In this document: piece by piece, positions 30,373 through 40,203 of the stretch
Numbering within the stretch: position 1 is the stretch's first letter
Layout: every line of letters begins with the position of its first letter
Source: an uncultured Pelagibacteraceae bacterium
GTDB lineage: Bacteria; Pseudomonadota; Alphaproteobacteria; Pelagibacterales; Pelagibacteraceae
NCBI GenBank assembly: GCA_902570125.1
Contig: CACFXK010000003.1
Coordinates: 38,849-102,848 of the forward strand
Direction of reading: 5' to 3'
Length of the DNA: 64,000 nt
Notes under the pieces: generated by a model
Databases searched by the model: none
What the model was told of the DNA's origin: nothing
The model's input: only the letters and a program-made list of their open reading frames with translations
Made by a program: the position numbers and the translations under genes

Positions 30373-31038
30373 ATGAGCACTCTTAAAAACCTTCAAAAAA
30401 AGATTAAAATAAATTTCAAAAATGAAAAAATCCTCTTACAAGCCATCACTCACAAAAGTTATGATCCAAATAATAATTATGAAAATCTTGAATTTTTAGG
30501 TGATAGAGTACTAGGACTTGTTGTTTCAAAAAAATTGTATGAGCTTTATCCGAACGAAAAAGTAGGGTCTTTAGATAAAAAATTAGCCTCTTTAGTTAAT
30601 AAAAATAAATGTTTAGAAATTGGAAATTCATTAAACCTTAAAAAATTTGTAATTACAGGTAATTCAAAAACAAGAAATAATATAGTTGAAAATAAGATTA
30701 TATCTGATTGTTGTGAAGCATTAATTGGAGCTATTTATTTAGACAAAGGTTTTGAAGTTTCTAAAAGTTTTATCCTTAAACTATGGAAAAATTTAATAAA
30801 CGATGCAGAAACTACCTTTATTGACGCTAAAACACAACTTCAAGAATATTCTTTGAAAAATTATAAAATATTGCCTATCTATAAATTAATCTCTAATACA
30901 GGTCCAAGACATAAACCAAATTTTAAAGTTGGTGTTAAACTTGAAAATAGTACATATGTTTACGCAATAGGATCTTCAAAAAAAAATGCAGAGCAATCTG
31001 CAGCTTCAGAACTCCTTAAAAAAATTAACCAAAAATGA
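30373..31038 (+). CDS. rnc: Ribonuclease III
   Basis: 221 residues. Cuts double-stranded RNA, including rRNA precursors. The signature 'NYENLEFLGDRVLGLVVS' carries the catalytic acids, with the second acidic set in 'DCCEALIGAIYLDKGFE'. A C-terminal dsRNA-binding domain ends in 'GSSKKNAEQSAASELLKKI'. Its stop overlaps the recO ATG; the era gene usual between rnc and recO is absent here. Confidence 0.95.
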   Translation: MSTLKNLQKKIKINFKNEKILLQAITHKSYDPNNNYENLEFLGDRVLGLVVSKKLYELYPNEKVGSLDKKLASLVNKNKCLEIGNSLNLKKFVITGNSKTRNNIVENKIISDCCEALIGAIYLDKGFEVSKSFILKLWKNLINDAETTFIDAKTQLQEYSLKNYKILPIYKLISNTGPRHKPNFKVGVKLENSTYVYAIGSSKKNAEQSAASELLKKINQK

Positions 31039-31709
31039 ATTGGCAAGATAAAGGTTACTTATTATCTTTAAATAAATATAATGAAAATTCATCAATAGCT
31101 GAATTCTACACTAAAAATAATGGAAAAATAGTTGGTGTTATTTTTGGCTCTACATCAAAAAAGATTAAGAGCTATTTATTAATAGGTAATAAATTTCATA
31201 TCAATTCAAAACTAAGAGAAGATGGTAGGCTTGGATATCTAAAAGTTGAGATTGATGAAATTAAAACACCTGTTTATTTAGAAAATAAAAAAAAATTATT
31301 TTGTATTATTTATTGCATGAATTTAATTAAAATTCTTACAGTTGAAAATGAGAATAATGTTGAAATATATAATCTTTTAGAAAAATTATTCAAAATAATT
31401 GAACTTGATAGTTGGTTAGTTGAATTTTTGTATTTAGAGCTAAATATATTAAAGTCTGTAGGATACGATATTAATTTTAAAGATTACGTGGTTGATAAAA
31501 GCATAAATGGTCAAACCAAATATATTGTAGACTCAAGTCAAAAAATCATACCCAATTTTCTAATAGATAAAAATATTAGTCCTGAAAATTTAAATGATAT
31601 ATACAGTGGCTTTTCCATAGTCGGAGATTTTTTGGATAAAACAATTATCAAACCTAATAACAAGAATTATCCTTCTTCAAGAAATGATTTTGTTAATTTG
31701 TTGAAATAA
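31035..31709 (+). CDS. recO: DNA repair protein RecO
   Basis: 224 residues. Assists RecF-pathway repair and RecA loading on single-stranded DNA. The N-terminal OB-fold reads 'WQDKGYLLSLNKYNENSSIAEFYTKNNGKIVGVIFGS', then a helical domain. There is no Cys4 zinc motif. Identification relies on the N-terminus and its position at the end of the lepB-rnc string. Ends abutting the convergent hemB. Confidence 0.85.
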   Translation: MNWQDKGYLLSLNKYNENSSIAEFYTKNNGKIVGVIFGSTSKKIKSYLLIGNKFHINSKLREDGRLGYLKVEIDEIKTPVYLENKKKLFCIIYCMNLIKILTVENENNVEIYNLLEKLFKIIELDSWLVEFLYLELNILKSVGYDINFKDYVVDKSINGQTKYIVDSSQKIIPNFLIDKNISPENLNDIYSGFSIVGDFLDKTIIKPNNKNYPSSRNDFVNLLK

Positions 31710-32690
31710 TTAAAGATCAATTTGATCGGCAAAATAAGTTACAATACCGTTTGCACCAGCTCTTTTAAACGAAATAAGAGTCTCTTTTATTGAGGTTTTA
31801 TCTATTAATTTTTTATTAATTCCATTCATTATCAAACTGTATTCACCAGAAACTTGGTATGCAAATACTGGTATTTTGAAATTATCCTTTACTTTTTTTA
31901 TTATATCAAGATAGGGCATACCAGGTTTAACCATGACCATATCAGCACCTTCTTTTATATCTAATGAAACTTCTCTCAAACACTCATCTGAGTTTCTAAA
32001 ATCCATTTGGTATGTTTTTTTATCACCTTTAAGTAATTTTTTTGATCCAACAGCATCTCTAAATGGTCCATAAAAGCTAGATGAAAATTTAACTGCATAT
32101 GATAATATTTGCACATCATTTAAATTATTTTTATCTAATGCTGATCGAATTTTACCAATTCTTCCATCCATCATATCTGAGGGTGCAATAACATCACATC
32201 CCATTTTGGCTTGCAGTACCGCTTGTTTGGTAAGTATTTCTATAGTTTTATCATTTAGAATATTATTTTTCTTTAATAATCCATCATGACCATGAGAAGT
32301 GTAAGGATCTAGGGCCACATCACACATAATACCAATTTTATTCTTAAATTTTTTTTTTATTAATTTTATCCCTCTACAAATTAAATTATCTGGATTTAAT
32401 GCTTCAGAACCATTTTCATCTTTTTTTGTTTTGCTTATGTATGGAAATAAAGCAACCATAGGTATTCCTTTTTTAATTGCTTTACCTACAGCTACATTTA
32501 GTTTATCCATACTATACCTAAATACATTTGGCATAGATTTTATTGATTCTTTTTTATTTTTTCCTTCAATCAAGAAAATTGGTAGGATCAAATCACTATA
32601 AGATAAAGAACTTTCTTGGACTAGTTTCCTAGACCATGCATATTTTCTTGATCTTCTAAGCCTTAAATTTGGATATTTACCTGTAATCAT
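31710..32690 (-). CDS. hemB: Delta-aminolevulinic acid dehydratase (porphobilinogen synthase)
   Basis: 326 residues. Condenses two ALA into porphobilinogen. The Schiff-base lysine is in 'DMVMVKPGMPYLDII', with the second site in 'VIAPSDMMDGRIG'. The metal site reads 'CDVALDPYTSHGHDG', i.e. the aspartate-rich Mg2+ type rather than the cysteine Zn type. I chose ATG 32690 ('MITGKYPNLRLRR'); an upstream in-frame ATG at 32753 would add 21 residues that do not resemble the family. Confidence 0.95.
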   Translation of the reverse strand: MITGKYPNLRLRRSRKYAWSRKLVQESSLSYSDLILPIFLIEGKNKKESIKSMPNVFRYSMDKLNVAVGKAIKKGIPMVALFPYISKTKKDENGSEALNPDNLICRGIKLIKKKFKNKIGIMCDVALDPYTSHGHDGLLKKNNILNDKTIEILTKQAVLQAKMGCDVIAPSDMMDGRIGKIRSALDKNNLNDVQILSYAVKFSSSFYGPFRDAVGSKKLLKGDKKTYQMDFRNSDECLREVSLDIKEGADMVMVKPGMPYLDIIKKVKDNFKIPVFAYQVSGEYSLIMNGINKKLIDKTSIKETLISFKRAGANGIVTYFADQIDL

Positions 32691-32758
32691 ATTGTATTTT
32701 ATTATGCGACAAAATCTATTATACAAATATATATATAAATGAGTAGAAAACAATCTTC

Positions 32759-33403
32759 ATGATGAACAATAAAGATAAAATCGTAAACCTTAACTTACAT
32801 AATCAAACTGATAGAGTTTTAGACTTTAGTGATTTTCAAAAACAGACTATACAATTTGATATTGATAAGCTTCAAGATGCTTATAACCAAATTATACAAA
32901 TTAAAAAATTTGATGATGGAGGTGGTGTAACTAACTTTGGTGCAATTTCTTTAACACAAATACCAGGAGACCCAGACTCAATAAAAGGTAGTAAAGCTCG
33001 AGGTGTTTATTGGACTAAACCGGATAAGTCTGGGAAAGAAGTTTCAAGGGATGTCGATATAGATGAGTTTAAGTACAGTGAATTTATAAAAGATTACGAA
33101 AATACTTATTTTAAAGAAGTTTATGATGTTCTTTCATCAAAATATAAATTAGGCAGAGTAAGAATTTTATTAAAAGAACCAAGATCGACATTAAGCTGGC
33201 ATAGAGATCCAGAACCTAGATTGCATATACCAATTATAACAAATCCTGGATGCTTGATGGTTATTGACAATGTAGCTAAGCATATGCCTGCTGATGGATC
33301 AGTTTGGGTTACTAACAACACAAAATATCATAATGCATTTAATGGTGGAGAAGAAAATAGAATACACCTAGTTGCATGTGTTTTAGATTATAAATTTAAT
33401 TAA
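32759..33403 (+). CDS. Aspartyl/asparaginyl beta-hydroxylase-like 2-oxoglutarate/Fe(II) dioxygenase
   Basis: 214 residues. The C-terminal half has 'LSWHRDPEPRLHIPIITNPGC' followed by 'NNTKYHNAFNGGEENRIHLVACV', the HxD...H iron site and the Arg for 2-oxoglutarate as in Asp_Arg_Hydrox proteins. The N-terminal half is unassigned. Substrate (protein side chain or small molecule) unknown. Two tandem ATG codons at 32759 and 32762. It lies between hemB and rpiB without a functional link I can see. Confidence 0.8.
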   Translation: MMNNKDKIVNLNLHNQTDRVLDFSDFQKQTIQFDIDKLQDAYNQIIQIKKFDDGGGVTNFGAISLTQIPGDPDSIKGSKARGVYWTKPDKSGKEVSRDVDIDEFKYSEFIKDYENTYFKEVYDVLSSKYKLGRVRILLKEPRSTLSWHRDPEPRLHIPIITNPGCLMVIDNVAKHMPADGSVWVTNNTKYHNAFNGGEENRIHLVACVLDYKFN

Positions 33404-33404
33404 T

Positions 33405-33824
33405 TTGAAAAAAATTTATATCGCATCTGATCACGCTGGATTTAATTTAAAAGAAAGTATTAAAAATAAATTTTCTTCTAAATTTGAAGTTTTAGATTTA
33501 GGTCCAGAGCATTCAAAAAAATCAGTAAACTATCCAGATTATGCCCATAAATTATCAAAAAAGATAAAAAAAGAGAATATTGGTATTTTAGTATGTGGTT
33601 CGGGTATGGGTATGGCGATCACAGCTAATAAACATAAAAATATAAGAGCGGCATTATGTTATTCGGTAAAAAACGCTAAATTATCTAGATTGCATAATGA
33701 TGCAAATGTTATTACATTAGGAGAAAGGTTGATTAGTAAAAATTTAGCCTTTAAATGTATAAATGCATTCTTAAATACTAAGTTTGAGGGTGGAAGACAC
33801 TTAAAAAGAGTTAAAAAAATATAA
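33405..33824 (+). CDS. rpiB: Ribose-5-phosphate isomerase B
   Basis: 139 residues. Interconverts ribose-5- and ribulose-5-phosphate. Motifs: '[14 protein letters not shown]', the catalytic Cys in '[16 protein letters not shown]' and '[16 protein letters not shown]'. It starts with TTG one base after the preceding stop, with no ATG nearby; the family N-terminus begins at this codon. Followed by glyA after 5 bp. Confidence 0.94.
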   Translation: MKKIYIASDHAGFNLKESIKNKFSSKFEVLDLGPEHSKKSVNYPDYAHKLSKKIKKENIGILVCGSGMGMAITANKHKNIRAALCYSVKNAKLSRLHNDANVITLGERLISKNLAFKCINAFLNTKFEGGRHLKRVKKI

Positions 33825-33829
33825 AAATT

Positions 33830-35140
33830 ATGTCAAGTGAAACAAAATATTTAAATAGTGAGTACAAAGACTTTTTTGAAAAAAGTTTATTACATAGTGA
33901 TCCTGAAATTTACAAAGCCATTAATGATGAGTTGGTTCGTCAACAAAATCATATTGAATTAATTGCATCTGAAAATATTGTATCTCAAGCAGTCCTTGAA
34001 GCTCAAGGTTCAGTATTAACAAATAAGTATGCTGAAGGCTATCCAGGCAAAAGATACTATAATGGTTGTGAACATGTGGATGTAGCTGAGCAATTAGCTA
34101 TAGATAGACTTAAAGAATTATTTAATTGTAAATTTGCCAACGCTCAACCTCATTCGGGAGCGCAGGCAAACGGAGCTGTGTTTTTAGCTTTGTTAAAACC
34201 CGGTGATACTTTTATGGGAATGAGCTTGAATTCAGGAGGGCATATTACTCATGGTTTAAAAATTTCTATGTCAGGAAAATGGTTTAATGCAATTGGATAT
34301 GAAGTTGATAAAGAATCTGAACTTATTGATTATGATAATGTTGAAAAACTTGCACTTGAACACAAACCTAAACTTATAATTGCTGGTGGTAGTGCTTATT
34401 CAAGGGTGATTGACTTTAAAAGATTTAGAGAAATAGCTGATAAAGTTGGAGCATACTTAATGGTTGATATGGCTCATTTTTCTGGTTTGGTTGCTGGTAA
34501 GGGATATCCAAATCCATGCGACTATGCTCATGTGGTCACATCTACTACTCATAAAGTTTTTAGAAGTGCGAGGGGTGGCATCATATTAACTAATCATGAA
34601 GAGTTATCTAAAAAATTTAATACAGCAGTTTTTCCTGGATATCAAGGAGGGCCACTTATGCATATTATAGCAGCAAAAGCTGTTGGATTTAAAGAGGCAT
34701 TAAAACCTGAATTTAAAGATTATATTAAAACTGTTTTAGCAAACGCAAAAATTTTAGCTGAGACTTTAAAAAATAATGGTTTTAAAATTTATTCAGGTGG
34801 GACAGATACACATCTAATGTTAGTTGACTTAAGACCTTTTAATGTAAAAGGTAACGTCGCTGCAGAAAGCCTTTCTAAAGCTAATATTACATGTAATAAA
34901 AATGGTATTCCGTTTGACAGTGAAAGCCCAATGATAACTTCTGGAATAAGACTTGGATCGCAAGCAGCCACAACAAGAGGATTTGGATTAAAAGAATTTC
35001 AAATAGTAGGTGATTTAATAACAAAAACTATAAAAGGGTTAGCCGAAAACCCTGAAGATAACTCTAAAACTGAAGCTGAAGTAAGAAAAGAAGTTGTAAA
35101 CCTTTGTTCTAATTTCCCTATCTATAAACACTTAGGCTAA
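33830..35140 (+). CDS. glyA: Serine hydroxymethyltransferase
   Basis: 436 residues. PLP enzyme interconverting serine and glycine with THF. Motifs: '[19 protein letters not shown]', '[20 protein letters not shown]' and the PLP lysine in '[16 protein letters not shown]'. It starts with a short extension before the conserved region. Works with sarcosine oxidase (17-22 kb), which yields glycine and a one-carbon unit. No glycine riboswitch upstream. Confidence 0.96.
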   Translation: MSSETKYLNSEYKDFFEKSLLHSDPEIYKAINDELVRQQNHIELIASENIVSQAVLEAQGSVLTNKYAEGYPGKRYYNGCEHVDVAEQLAIDRLKELFNCKFANAQPHSGAQANGAVFLALLKPGDTFMGMSLNSGGHITHGLKISMSGKWFNAIGYEVDKESELIDYDNVEKLALEHKPKLIIAGGSAYSRVIDFKRFREIADKVGAYLMVDMAHFSGLVAGKGYPNPCDYAHVVTSTTHKVFRSARGGIILTNHEELSKKFNTAVFPGYQGGPLMHIIAAKAVGFKEALKPEFKDYIKTVLANAKILAETLKNNGFKIYSGGTDTHLMLVDLRPFNVKGNVAAESLSKANITCNKNGIPFDSESPMITSGIRLGSQAATTRGFGLKEFQIVGDLITKTIKGLAENPEDNSKTEAEVRKEVVNLCSNFPIYKHLG

Positions 35141-35148
35141 ATTAATTT

Positions 35149-35607
35149 ATGATTTGTCCATGCAGCAAAAAAGGTGACACTTCAGTTGTTGACTCAAGGC
35201 CCACAGAAGATGGAACGGCAATTAGAAGAAGAAGACTATGTAGCTGCGGTGAGAGGTTCACAACATTTGAAAGAGTTCAATTTAGAGAACTCACTGTAGT
35301 TAAAAAAAATGGAAGAAAATCATCTTTTGATAGGGAAAAACTTTCAAAATCAATTTATGTCGCTTTAAAGAAAAGACCTATTGATACTGAGACAGCAGAA
35401 AAATTTATCTCAAAAATAAGTAGATCATTAGAAGAATTAGGTCAAAGTGAAATTTCATCTAATACTATTGGAACAATGGTTATGGAGGGCTTAAAAGAAC
35501 TTGATCCTGTAGCATATGTCCGATTTGCATCTGTCTATAGAAACTTCAGAGAAGAAAAAGACTTTGTTCAATTTGTGGATAGAATTGATGTCTTTAAAAA
35601 AAGATAA
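35149..35607 (+). CDS. nrdR: Transcriptional repressor NrdR with unusual CxC zinc knuckles
   Basis: 152 residues. NrdR is an ATP-cone repressor of ribonucleotide reductase genes. '[19 protein letters not shown]', '[22 protein letters not shown]' and the ATP-cone region match well. The zinc ligands look altered: 'MICPCSKKG' and '[10 protein letters not shown]' each have CxC where the family has CxxC. The glyA-nrdR-ribD order is a known alphaproteobacterial arrangement. Overlaps ribD by 20 bp. Confidence 0.92.
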   Translation: MICPCSKKGDTSVVDSRPTEDGTAIRRRRLCSCGERFTTFERVQFRELTVVKKNGRKSSFDREKLSKSIYVALKKRPIDTETAEKFISKISRSLEELGQSEISSNTIGTMVMEGLKELDPVAYVRFASVYRNFREEKDFVQFVDRIDVFKKR

Positions 35608-36685
35608 TTATAAATCATCAGATAAAAAAATTATGAACTTTGCTATAAGATTAGCAGAGAATAAAAAGTATTTAACTGGCACAAATCCATCAGTTGGATG
35701 TGTAATTGTAAAAAACAATGAAATCTTATCTTTTGCAACTACTAATAATGGTGGTAGACCACATGCAGAAAGCATTGCTTTAAACAAAAATAGATATAAT
35801 AAAGGAACATCGCTTTACTCGACACTTGAGCCTTGTTCTCATCACGGGGTAACACCTCCTTGCACAAATTTAATAATAAAAAATAAAGTTAAGAGAGTGT
35901 ATTACTCAATTGAGGATAAAGATTTACGAACATTTAATAAAACTAAAAAAATTTTAAAGTCAAAAAAAATAGTTGCAATATCAGGCCTTCAAAAACTAAA
36001 TGTTAAGAACCTTTATAAAGAATATAATTATATAAGATCTAACAAAGCCCCTTATGTAATTGGAAAAATTGCAAGTTCATCAAATTTAAATATTTTAAGA
36101 AACAATTCTTATATAACAAATGAACATTCAAGAAGAGTTTCACATATTTTAAGATTTCAAAATCAAGCAATATTAACCTCCTACAAAACAATAAATACAG
36201 ATAACCCTAAACTTAATTGTAGATTAAATGGATTAGAGAAATTTTCACCTACCGTAGTTGTTATAGATAAAAATTTAAAAATAAAAATTAACTCTTATGT
36301 GATTAAAAATTCAACAAATAGTAAATTAATTATATTTCATTGTTCTCAAAATAACTCAAAGATTAAAATGCTAAAAAATTTGGGTGTCAAACTTATTTAT
36401 CAAAAACTTGTAAATAATATTAATTTTAATCTTAGAAGTATCACTCAAAAACTTTATACATTAGGACTTCACAGGCTATTGGTGGAGTCAGGTAAGGATT
36501 TAATGACTAATTTTCTTAATGAAAATTTATTAAATGAATTTTACTTTTTTAAAAGCGACAAAATAATCTCTAATAGAGATAAAATTAACATATCATCATT
36601 AGTAAAAATGATTAATAAAAACTATAAAAATAAAAAAAAAATAAATACATATTTAGATAAAGATACACTTACCCACTATTATTAA
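35588..36685 (+). CDS. ribD: Riboflavin biosynthesis protein RibD (deaminase/reductase)
   Basis: 365 residues. Deaminates then reduces the pyrimidine intermediate of riboflavin synthesis. The deaminase zinc site is '[11 protein letters not shown]' and '[17 protein letters not shown]'. The C-terminal reductase half (about 150-365) is more divergent but has '[27 protein letters not shown]'. Start ATG 35588 is preferred to 35516, which sits deep inside nrdR. First of ribD-ribE-ribBA-ribH. Confidence 0.92.
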   Translation: MSLKKDNYKSSDKKIMNFAIRLAENKKYLTGTNPSVGCVIVKNNEILSFATTNNGGRPHAESIALNKNRYNKGTSLYSTLEPCSHHGVTPPCTNLIIKNKVKRVYYSIEDKDLRTFNKTKKILKSKKIVAISGLQKLNVKNLYKEYNYIRSNKAPYVIGKIASSSNLNILRNNSYITNEHSRRVSHILRFQNQAILTSYKTINTDNPKLNCRLNGLEKFSPTVVVIDKNLKIKINSYVIKNSTNSKLIIFHCSQNNSKIKMLKNLGVKLIYQKLVNNINFNLRSITQKLYTLGLHRLLVESGKDLMTNFLNENLLNEFYFFKSDKIISNRDKINISSLVKMINKNYKNKKKINTYLDKDTLTHYY

Positions 36686-36686
36686 A

Positions 36687-37280
36687 ATGTTTAATGGAAT
36701 TATATTTAATAAAGGCACAATTAATGAAATCAAAAAAAGACAAAAGGGCGTTAATTTATTTGTAAAATCTTCTTTAAAAGTTTCAAATAAAAACCTTGGT
36801 ATTTCAATTTCTTGTGATGGAGTTTGTCTTACTTTAATTTCTTACAAGAATAAGATTTTAGAATTCTATCTTTCAAATGAAACCTTGGCTAAATCCAAAT
36901 TTAGAACTATTAAAATTGGAGATGAAATTAATTTAGAAAAACCGTTAAAATTTGGTGATAATATTTCAGGACATATTTGCCAAGGTCATGTTGATACAGT
37001 TTGTTCTGTAAAAAGTATTAAGAAAGTTGATAAATCAAATATTTTTGAATTTAAATTAACAAAATCACTTAAGAAGCAATTAGTAGAAAAAGCTTCTATA
37101 TTAATAAATGGAGTATCACTAACAATATCAAAAATTAAAAAGAATTCCTTTGAAATATGGATTATACCTCACACATTAAAATTAACTAACTTAATCACTC
37201 TTAAAAAAAATGATTTGGTCAATGTTGAGATTGATATTATGTCAAAATATGTAAAGAAATTTATCAATGAAAAAAAGTAA
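36687..37280 (+). CDS. ribE: Riboflavin synthase alpha subunit
   Basis: 197 residues. Dismutates two lumazines to riboflavin. It has two lumazine-binding repeats: 'MFNGIIFNKGTINEI' with 'LGISISCDGVCLTLIS', and 'GHICQGHVDTVCSV' with 'ASILINGVSLTISKI'. Its 3' end overlaps ribBA by 14 bp. Confidence 0.94.
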   Translation: MFNGIIFNKGTINEIKKRQKGVNLFVKSSLKVSNKNLGISISCDGVCLTLISYKNKILEFYLSNETLAKSKFRTIKIGDEINLEKPLKFGDNISGHICQGHVDTVCSVKSIKKVDKSNIFEFKLTKSLKKQLVEKASILINGVSLTISKIKKNSFEIWIIPHTLKLTNLITLKKNDLVNVEIDIMSKYVKKFINEKK

Positions 37281-38382
37281 TTTTAGCTCAATAGAAAGTA
37301 TCATTAAGACAGTTAAAAAAAATGGAATGTTTATTCTTGTTGACGATGAGAGCAAACATGAAGAAATGGAAAATGAAGGTGATTTAGTAATTTCCACATC
37401 AGCTGTTAATCCTAATCATATTAATTTCATGGCAAAACATGCAAGAGGATTAATTTGTTTAGCAATGGATAATGCACAATCCAAAAAAATTGGATTAACT
37501 TTAGCTTCACCAATAAATCAATCCAGAAGCAAAACTGCTTTTACTTATTCTATAGAGGCTAAAAAAGGTGTTACAACGGGTATATCAGCCTATGATCGTG
37601 CGAGAACAATTAAAGCTGCTTCAAATAAAAACGCAAAAAAAAATGATATCGTATCCCCAGGACATGTTTTTCCAGTTATAGCAAGAGATGGAGGTGTACT
37701 TGTTAGAGCAGGGCATACAGAGGCTTCTGTTGATATATCAAAACTTGCAAAAAAAAATAACTCAGCTGTTATTTGTGAAATTATGGCAGACGATGGAAAA
37801 ATGGCGACAGGCAAAACATTATTTAATTTTGCTAAAAAACACAAACTTAAAATTGGCAAGATTGAAGACTTAATTGCTTATAGGTTAAAAAGAGAGAAAC
37901 TTGTTAAATTAAAAAAAACTTCTTCAATAATTGTTCAAAAACAAAAATTTAAAATAAAAGTATTTGAAAATGTATTAGATGGGTCAGAAAACTTTGCATT
38001 GATAAAAGGAACTTTAAAGAAAGGAGTTGTTCCTAGATTAAGAGTAATATCTTCTAATGTAGTTCAAAATTATTTAATTAATCAAAAACTGCCTAATTCA
38101 TTTGATAAAACAATCTCATATTTCAAAAAATATAATAATTGTGTTCTTGTGTTTATAAGAGACCCTAATTTAAAATCTGTAACTCAAACACTTAAGCAAT
38201 ACAAAAGTAAAACTTTTTATAAAAAAGGTCATGATAAATTGATTAGAAACTATGGTATAGGAGCTCAAATTATTAAATCGTTAAATATTAAAAATATGAT
38301 ACTTGTTACTAGATCTAAAAAAAAAGTGATAGGTTTAGAAGGTTACGGAATAAAAATTAAAAAACAGGAAATTATAAAGTGA
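37267..38382 (+). CDS. ribBA: RibBA-type protein: DHBP synthase with degenerate GTP cyclohydrolase II half
   Basis: 371 residues. The N-terminal 3,4-dihydroxy-2-butanone-4-phosphate synthase (1-210) is intact: 'VDDESKHEEMENEGDLVIS', 'ARGLICLAMD', 'TTGISAYDRARTI', 'HVFPVIARDGGVLVRAGHTEAS'. The C-terminal half (about 220-371) aligns in position with RibA but lacks the Cys zinc triad and the 'RCDCG' motif; 'PRLRVISSN' stands there instead. This resembles the alphaproteobacterial RibBX form, so GTP cyclohydrolase II activity is doubtful. Confidence 0.88.
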   Translation: MKKSNFSSIESIIKTVKKNGMFILVDDESKHEEMENEGDLVISTSAVNPNHINFMAKHARGLICLAMDNAQSKKIGLTLASPINQSRSKTAFTYSIEAKKGVTTGISAYDRARTIKAASNKNAKKNDIVSPGHVFPVIARDGGVLVRAGHTEASVDISKLAKKNNSAVICEIMADDGKMATGKTLFNFAKKHKLKIGKIEDLIAYRLKREKLVKLKKTSSIIVQKQKFKIKVFENVLDGSENFALIKGTLKKGVVPRLRVISSNVVQNYLINQKLPNSFDKTISYFKKYNNCVLVFIRDPNLKSVTQTLKQYKSKTFYKKGHDKLIRNYGIGAQIIKSLNIKNMILVTRSKKKVIGLEGYGIKIKKQEIIK

Positions 38383-38765
38383 AAAAAAAAATTTTAATTG
38401 TTGTCGCAAATTATTATGAGAATATTGCTAAGTCTTTATTAAACAGTGCAAAAAATAAAATTAAAGACAAATATAGTGTACAGGTGATTTACGTGCCTGG
38501 TGCATTTGAAATACCTGTAACAATATCAAAAAACTTAAATAGATTTAATGGATTCATTGCTCTAGGATGTGTGATTAAAGGTCAAACGCCTCATTTTGAT
38601 TTTATATCAAAAGTAACCACTGACGCATTGATGACATTATCTTTAACATCTAATAAACCTGTAGGTAACGGTGTAATTACCTGCTTGAACAAAAAACAAG
38701 CTATTGCTCGCGGAAAGAAAGGCTTAGAGGCTGCAGAAGCAGTTTTGTCAGTTCTTTCACAATAA
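38379..38765 (+). CDS. ribH: 6,7-dimethyl-8-ribityllumazine synthase
   Basis: 128 residues, on the short side. Condenses the RibD product with DHBP. Motifs 'VPGAFEIPVTIS', 'IALGCVIKGQTPHFDFI' (catalytic His) and 'GNGVITCLNKKQAIAR' are clear. Starts with GTG overlapping the ribBA stop (GTGA). Followed after 6 bp by nusB, as commonly seen. Confidence 0.94.
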   Translation: MKKKILIVVANYYENIAKSLLNSAKNKIKDKYSVQVIYVPGAFEIPVTISKNLNRFNGFIALGCVIKGQTPHFDFISKVTTDALMTLSLTSNKPVGNGVITCLNKKQAIARGKKGLEAAEAVLSVLSQ

Positions 38766-38771
38766 ATAATT

Positions 38772-39176
38772 ATGACAGTTCAATTTTCTCCAAAAAGAAA
38801 TCCTAGAGTAATAATTATACAAAAACTTTATGGAAAGCTCTTTAACAATGATGAAAATATAACTTTTCCAAAACATAGGTTTAAAAAGTTTATTAAAGAC
38901 ATTGTTAACGGAACTATCGAAAGAGAAGAGTTAATAAATGCAGAGATAAATAATCATTTAGATCAAGATCTTAAAATTAAAAATATGGATAAAGTTTTTC
39001 AAATAATTATCAAAAGTGCAATTTTTGAATTTTTATATAAACCAAATACATCAATTAAGATTATTATAAATGAGTATTTAAAAGCATCAAATTTTTTTAT
39101 TGATGACGCGCAAACAAGATATCTAAATGCCTTATTAGATAAAATTTCAAAAAAAATTAGAATTAGAAATGAATGA
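38772..39176 (+). CDS. nusB: Transcription antitermination factor NusB
   Basis: 134 residues. All-helical NusB family, needed for rRNA operon antitermination. The sequence is divergent, but 'NPRVIIIQKLYGKLF' at the start and 'IIKSAIFEFLYKPNTSIKIIINEYLKAS...FFIDDAQTRYLNALLDKI' at the end match the NusB core ('...y..pd.p..v.InEavelak.f'). Position between ribH and thiL is the classic one. Confidence 0.88.
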   Translation: MTVQFSPKRNPRVIIIQKLYGKLFNNDENITFPKHRFKKFIKDIVNGTIEREELINAEINNHLDQDLKIKNMDKVFQIIIKSAIFEFLYKPNTSIKIIINEYLKASNFFIDDAQTRYLNALLDKISKKIRIRNE

Positions 39177-40129
39177 ATTTGCTCTAATTCAAAAGTACTT
39201 TAAAAAATTAACTAATAATAATCCCTCAGCATTAGAATTAAATGATGATGTCTTTTTTTGATAAAAAACAAAGAGTGGTTATATCTATTGATAATTATGT
39301 AGAAAATGTTCATTTTCTTAATTTTAGAAATCCTGATTTAGTAATTAAAAAAATTTTAAGATCTTCAATATCAGATTTGTATTGTAAGGGAGTAAAACCA
39401 AAATTTATTTTTATAGGTGCTAGTGGAAATAAAAAATCATTTTCAAGTAAAAATCTTAATCTAATATTTAAAAGCCTAAAAGAAGAGCAGAATAAATATG
39501 GTATAAAATTATCTGGGGGTGATACCACAAAGTCAAAAAAATTAAATTTTTCAATCACTACATTAGGCTATTCAAAAAAAATAATAAAAAGAAATAAGTG
39601 TAAAAATGGTGATGATATATATGTAACAGGTAATATTGGAGATAGCTATTTAGGACTACAGATTTTAAAAAAAAGGGTTTTCTTAAACTTAAAGACAAAT
39701 AAGTATTTTATTAAAAAATATTATTTACCTAACTTACCAATTCAAATTAGCTCAAAACTTTTAGAAATAGCCAACTCTGCAATAGATGTATCGGATGGAC
39801 TATTTGGAGATTTGAGCAAATTGATTAATAAAACTAAATTATTTTACAAAATTGATTTAAAAAAGATTCCAATTTCATCAAATTTAAAGAAGTACCTTAA
39901 AAAATCTAAAGAAAAGAAGATTAACTACATTTCAAAAGGTGATGATTACCAAATTATATTTACATCCCCAAAGTCAAAGAGAAATTATATAAAAAAATTA
40001 TTCAAGAAGATGAATCAGAAAGTAACACTAATTGGCAATTTAACTAAATATGCAAATAAAAATGAAATTATTAATGGTGATAAACGAATAAAACATGCAT
40101 TTAATGAAGGATATTCACATAATTTCTAA
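39169..40129 (+). CDS. thiL: Thiamine-monophosphate kinase ThiL, frame broken at a T7 run
   Basis: Phosphorylates thiamine phosphate to the diphosphate. ATG 39169 overlaps the nusB stop and reads 'MNEFALIQKYFKKL...LELNDDVFF', then TGA right after seven T's (39253-39259). The rest of ThiL continues in another frame from 'DKKQRVVISIDNYVENVHF' to the stop. Removing one T (T6) joins both parts into a 319-residue protein of normal ThiL length. Motifs 'LSGGDTTKSKKLNFS', 'GNIGDSYLGLQIL' and 'AIDVSDGLFGDL' are intact. An internal ATG (39242) would give 295 residues without the N-terminal Asp-Asp motif. Confidence 0.88.
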
Positions 40130-40203
40130 CAAAGTTAAATATTGCGTTTTATATCATATTTTGTATTACATATTTTTCATAACTTTAATTAACAAAGGAA
40201 CCA

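Noticed and set aside
33780..33829. Glycine riboswitch upstream of glyA
   Set aside because: Only 5 bp separate rpiB and glyA, which leaves no room for a leader.
37688..37873. Open frame inside ribBA in another reading frame
   Set aside because: Shadow of the real coding frame; no ribosome site and no family features. The same applies to the many opposite-strand frames within topA, soxA, slt and hppA.
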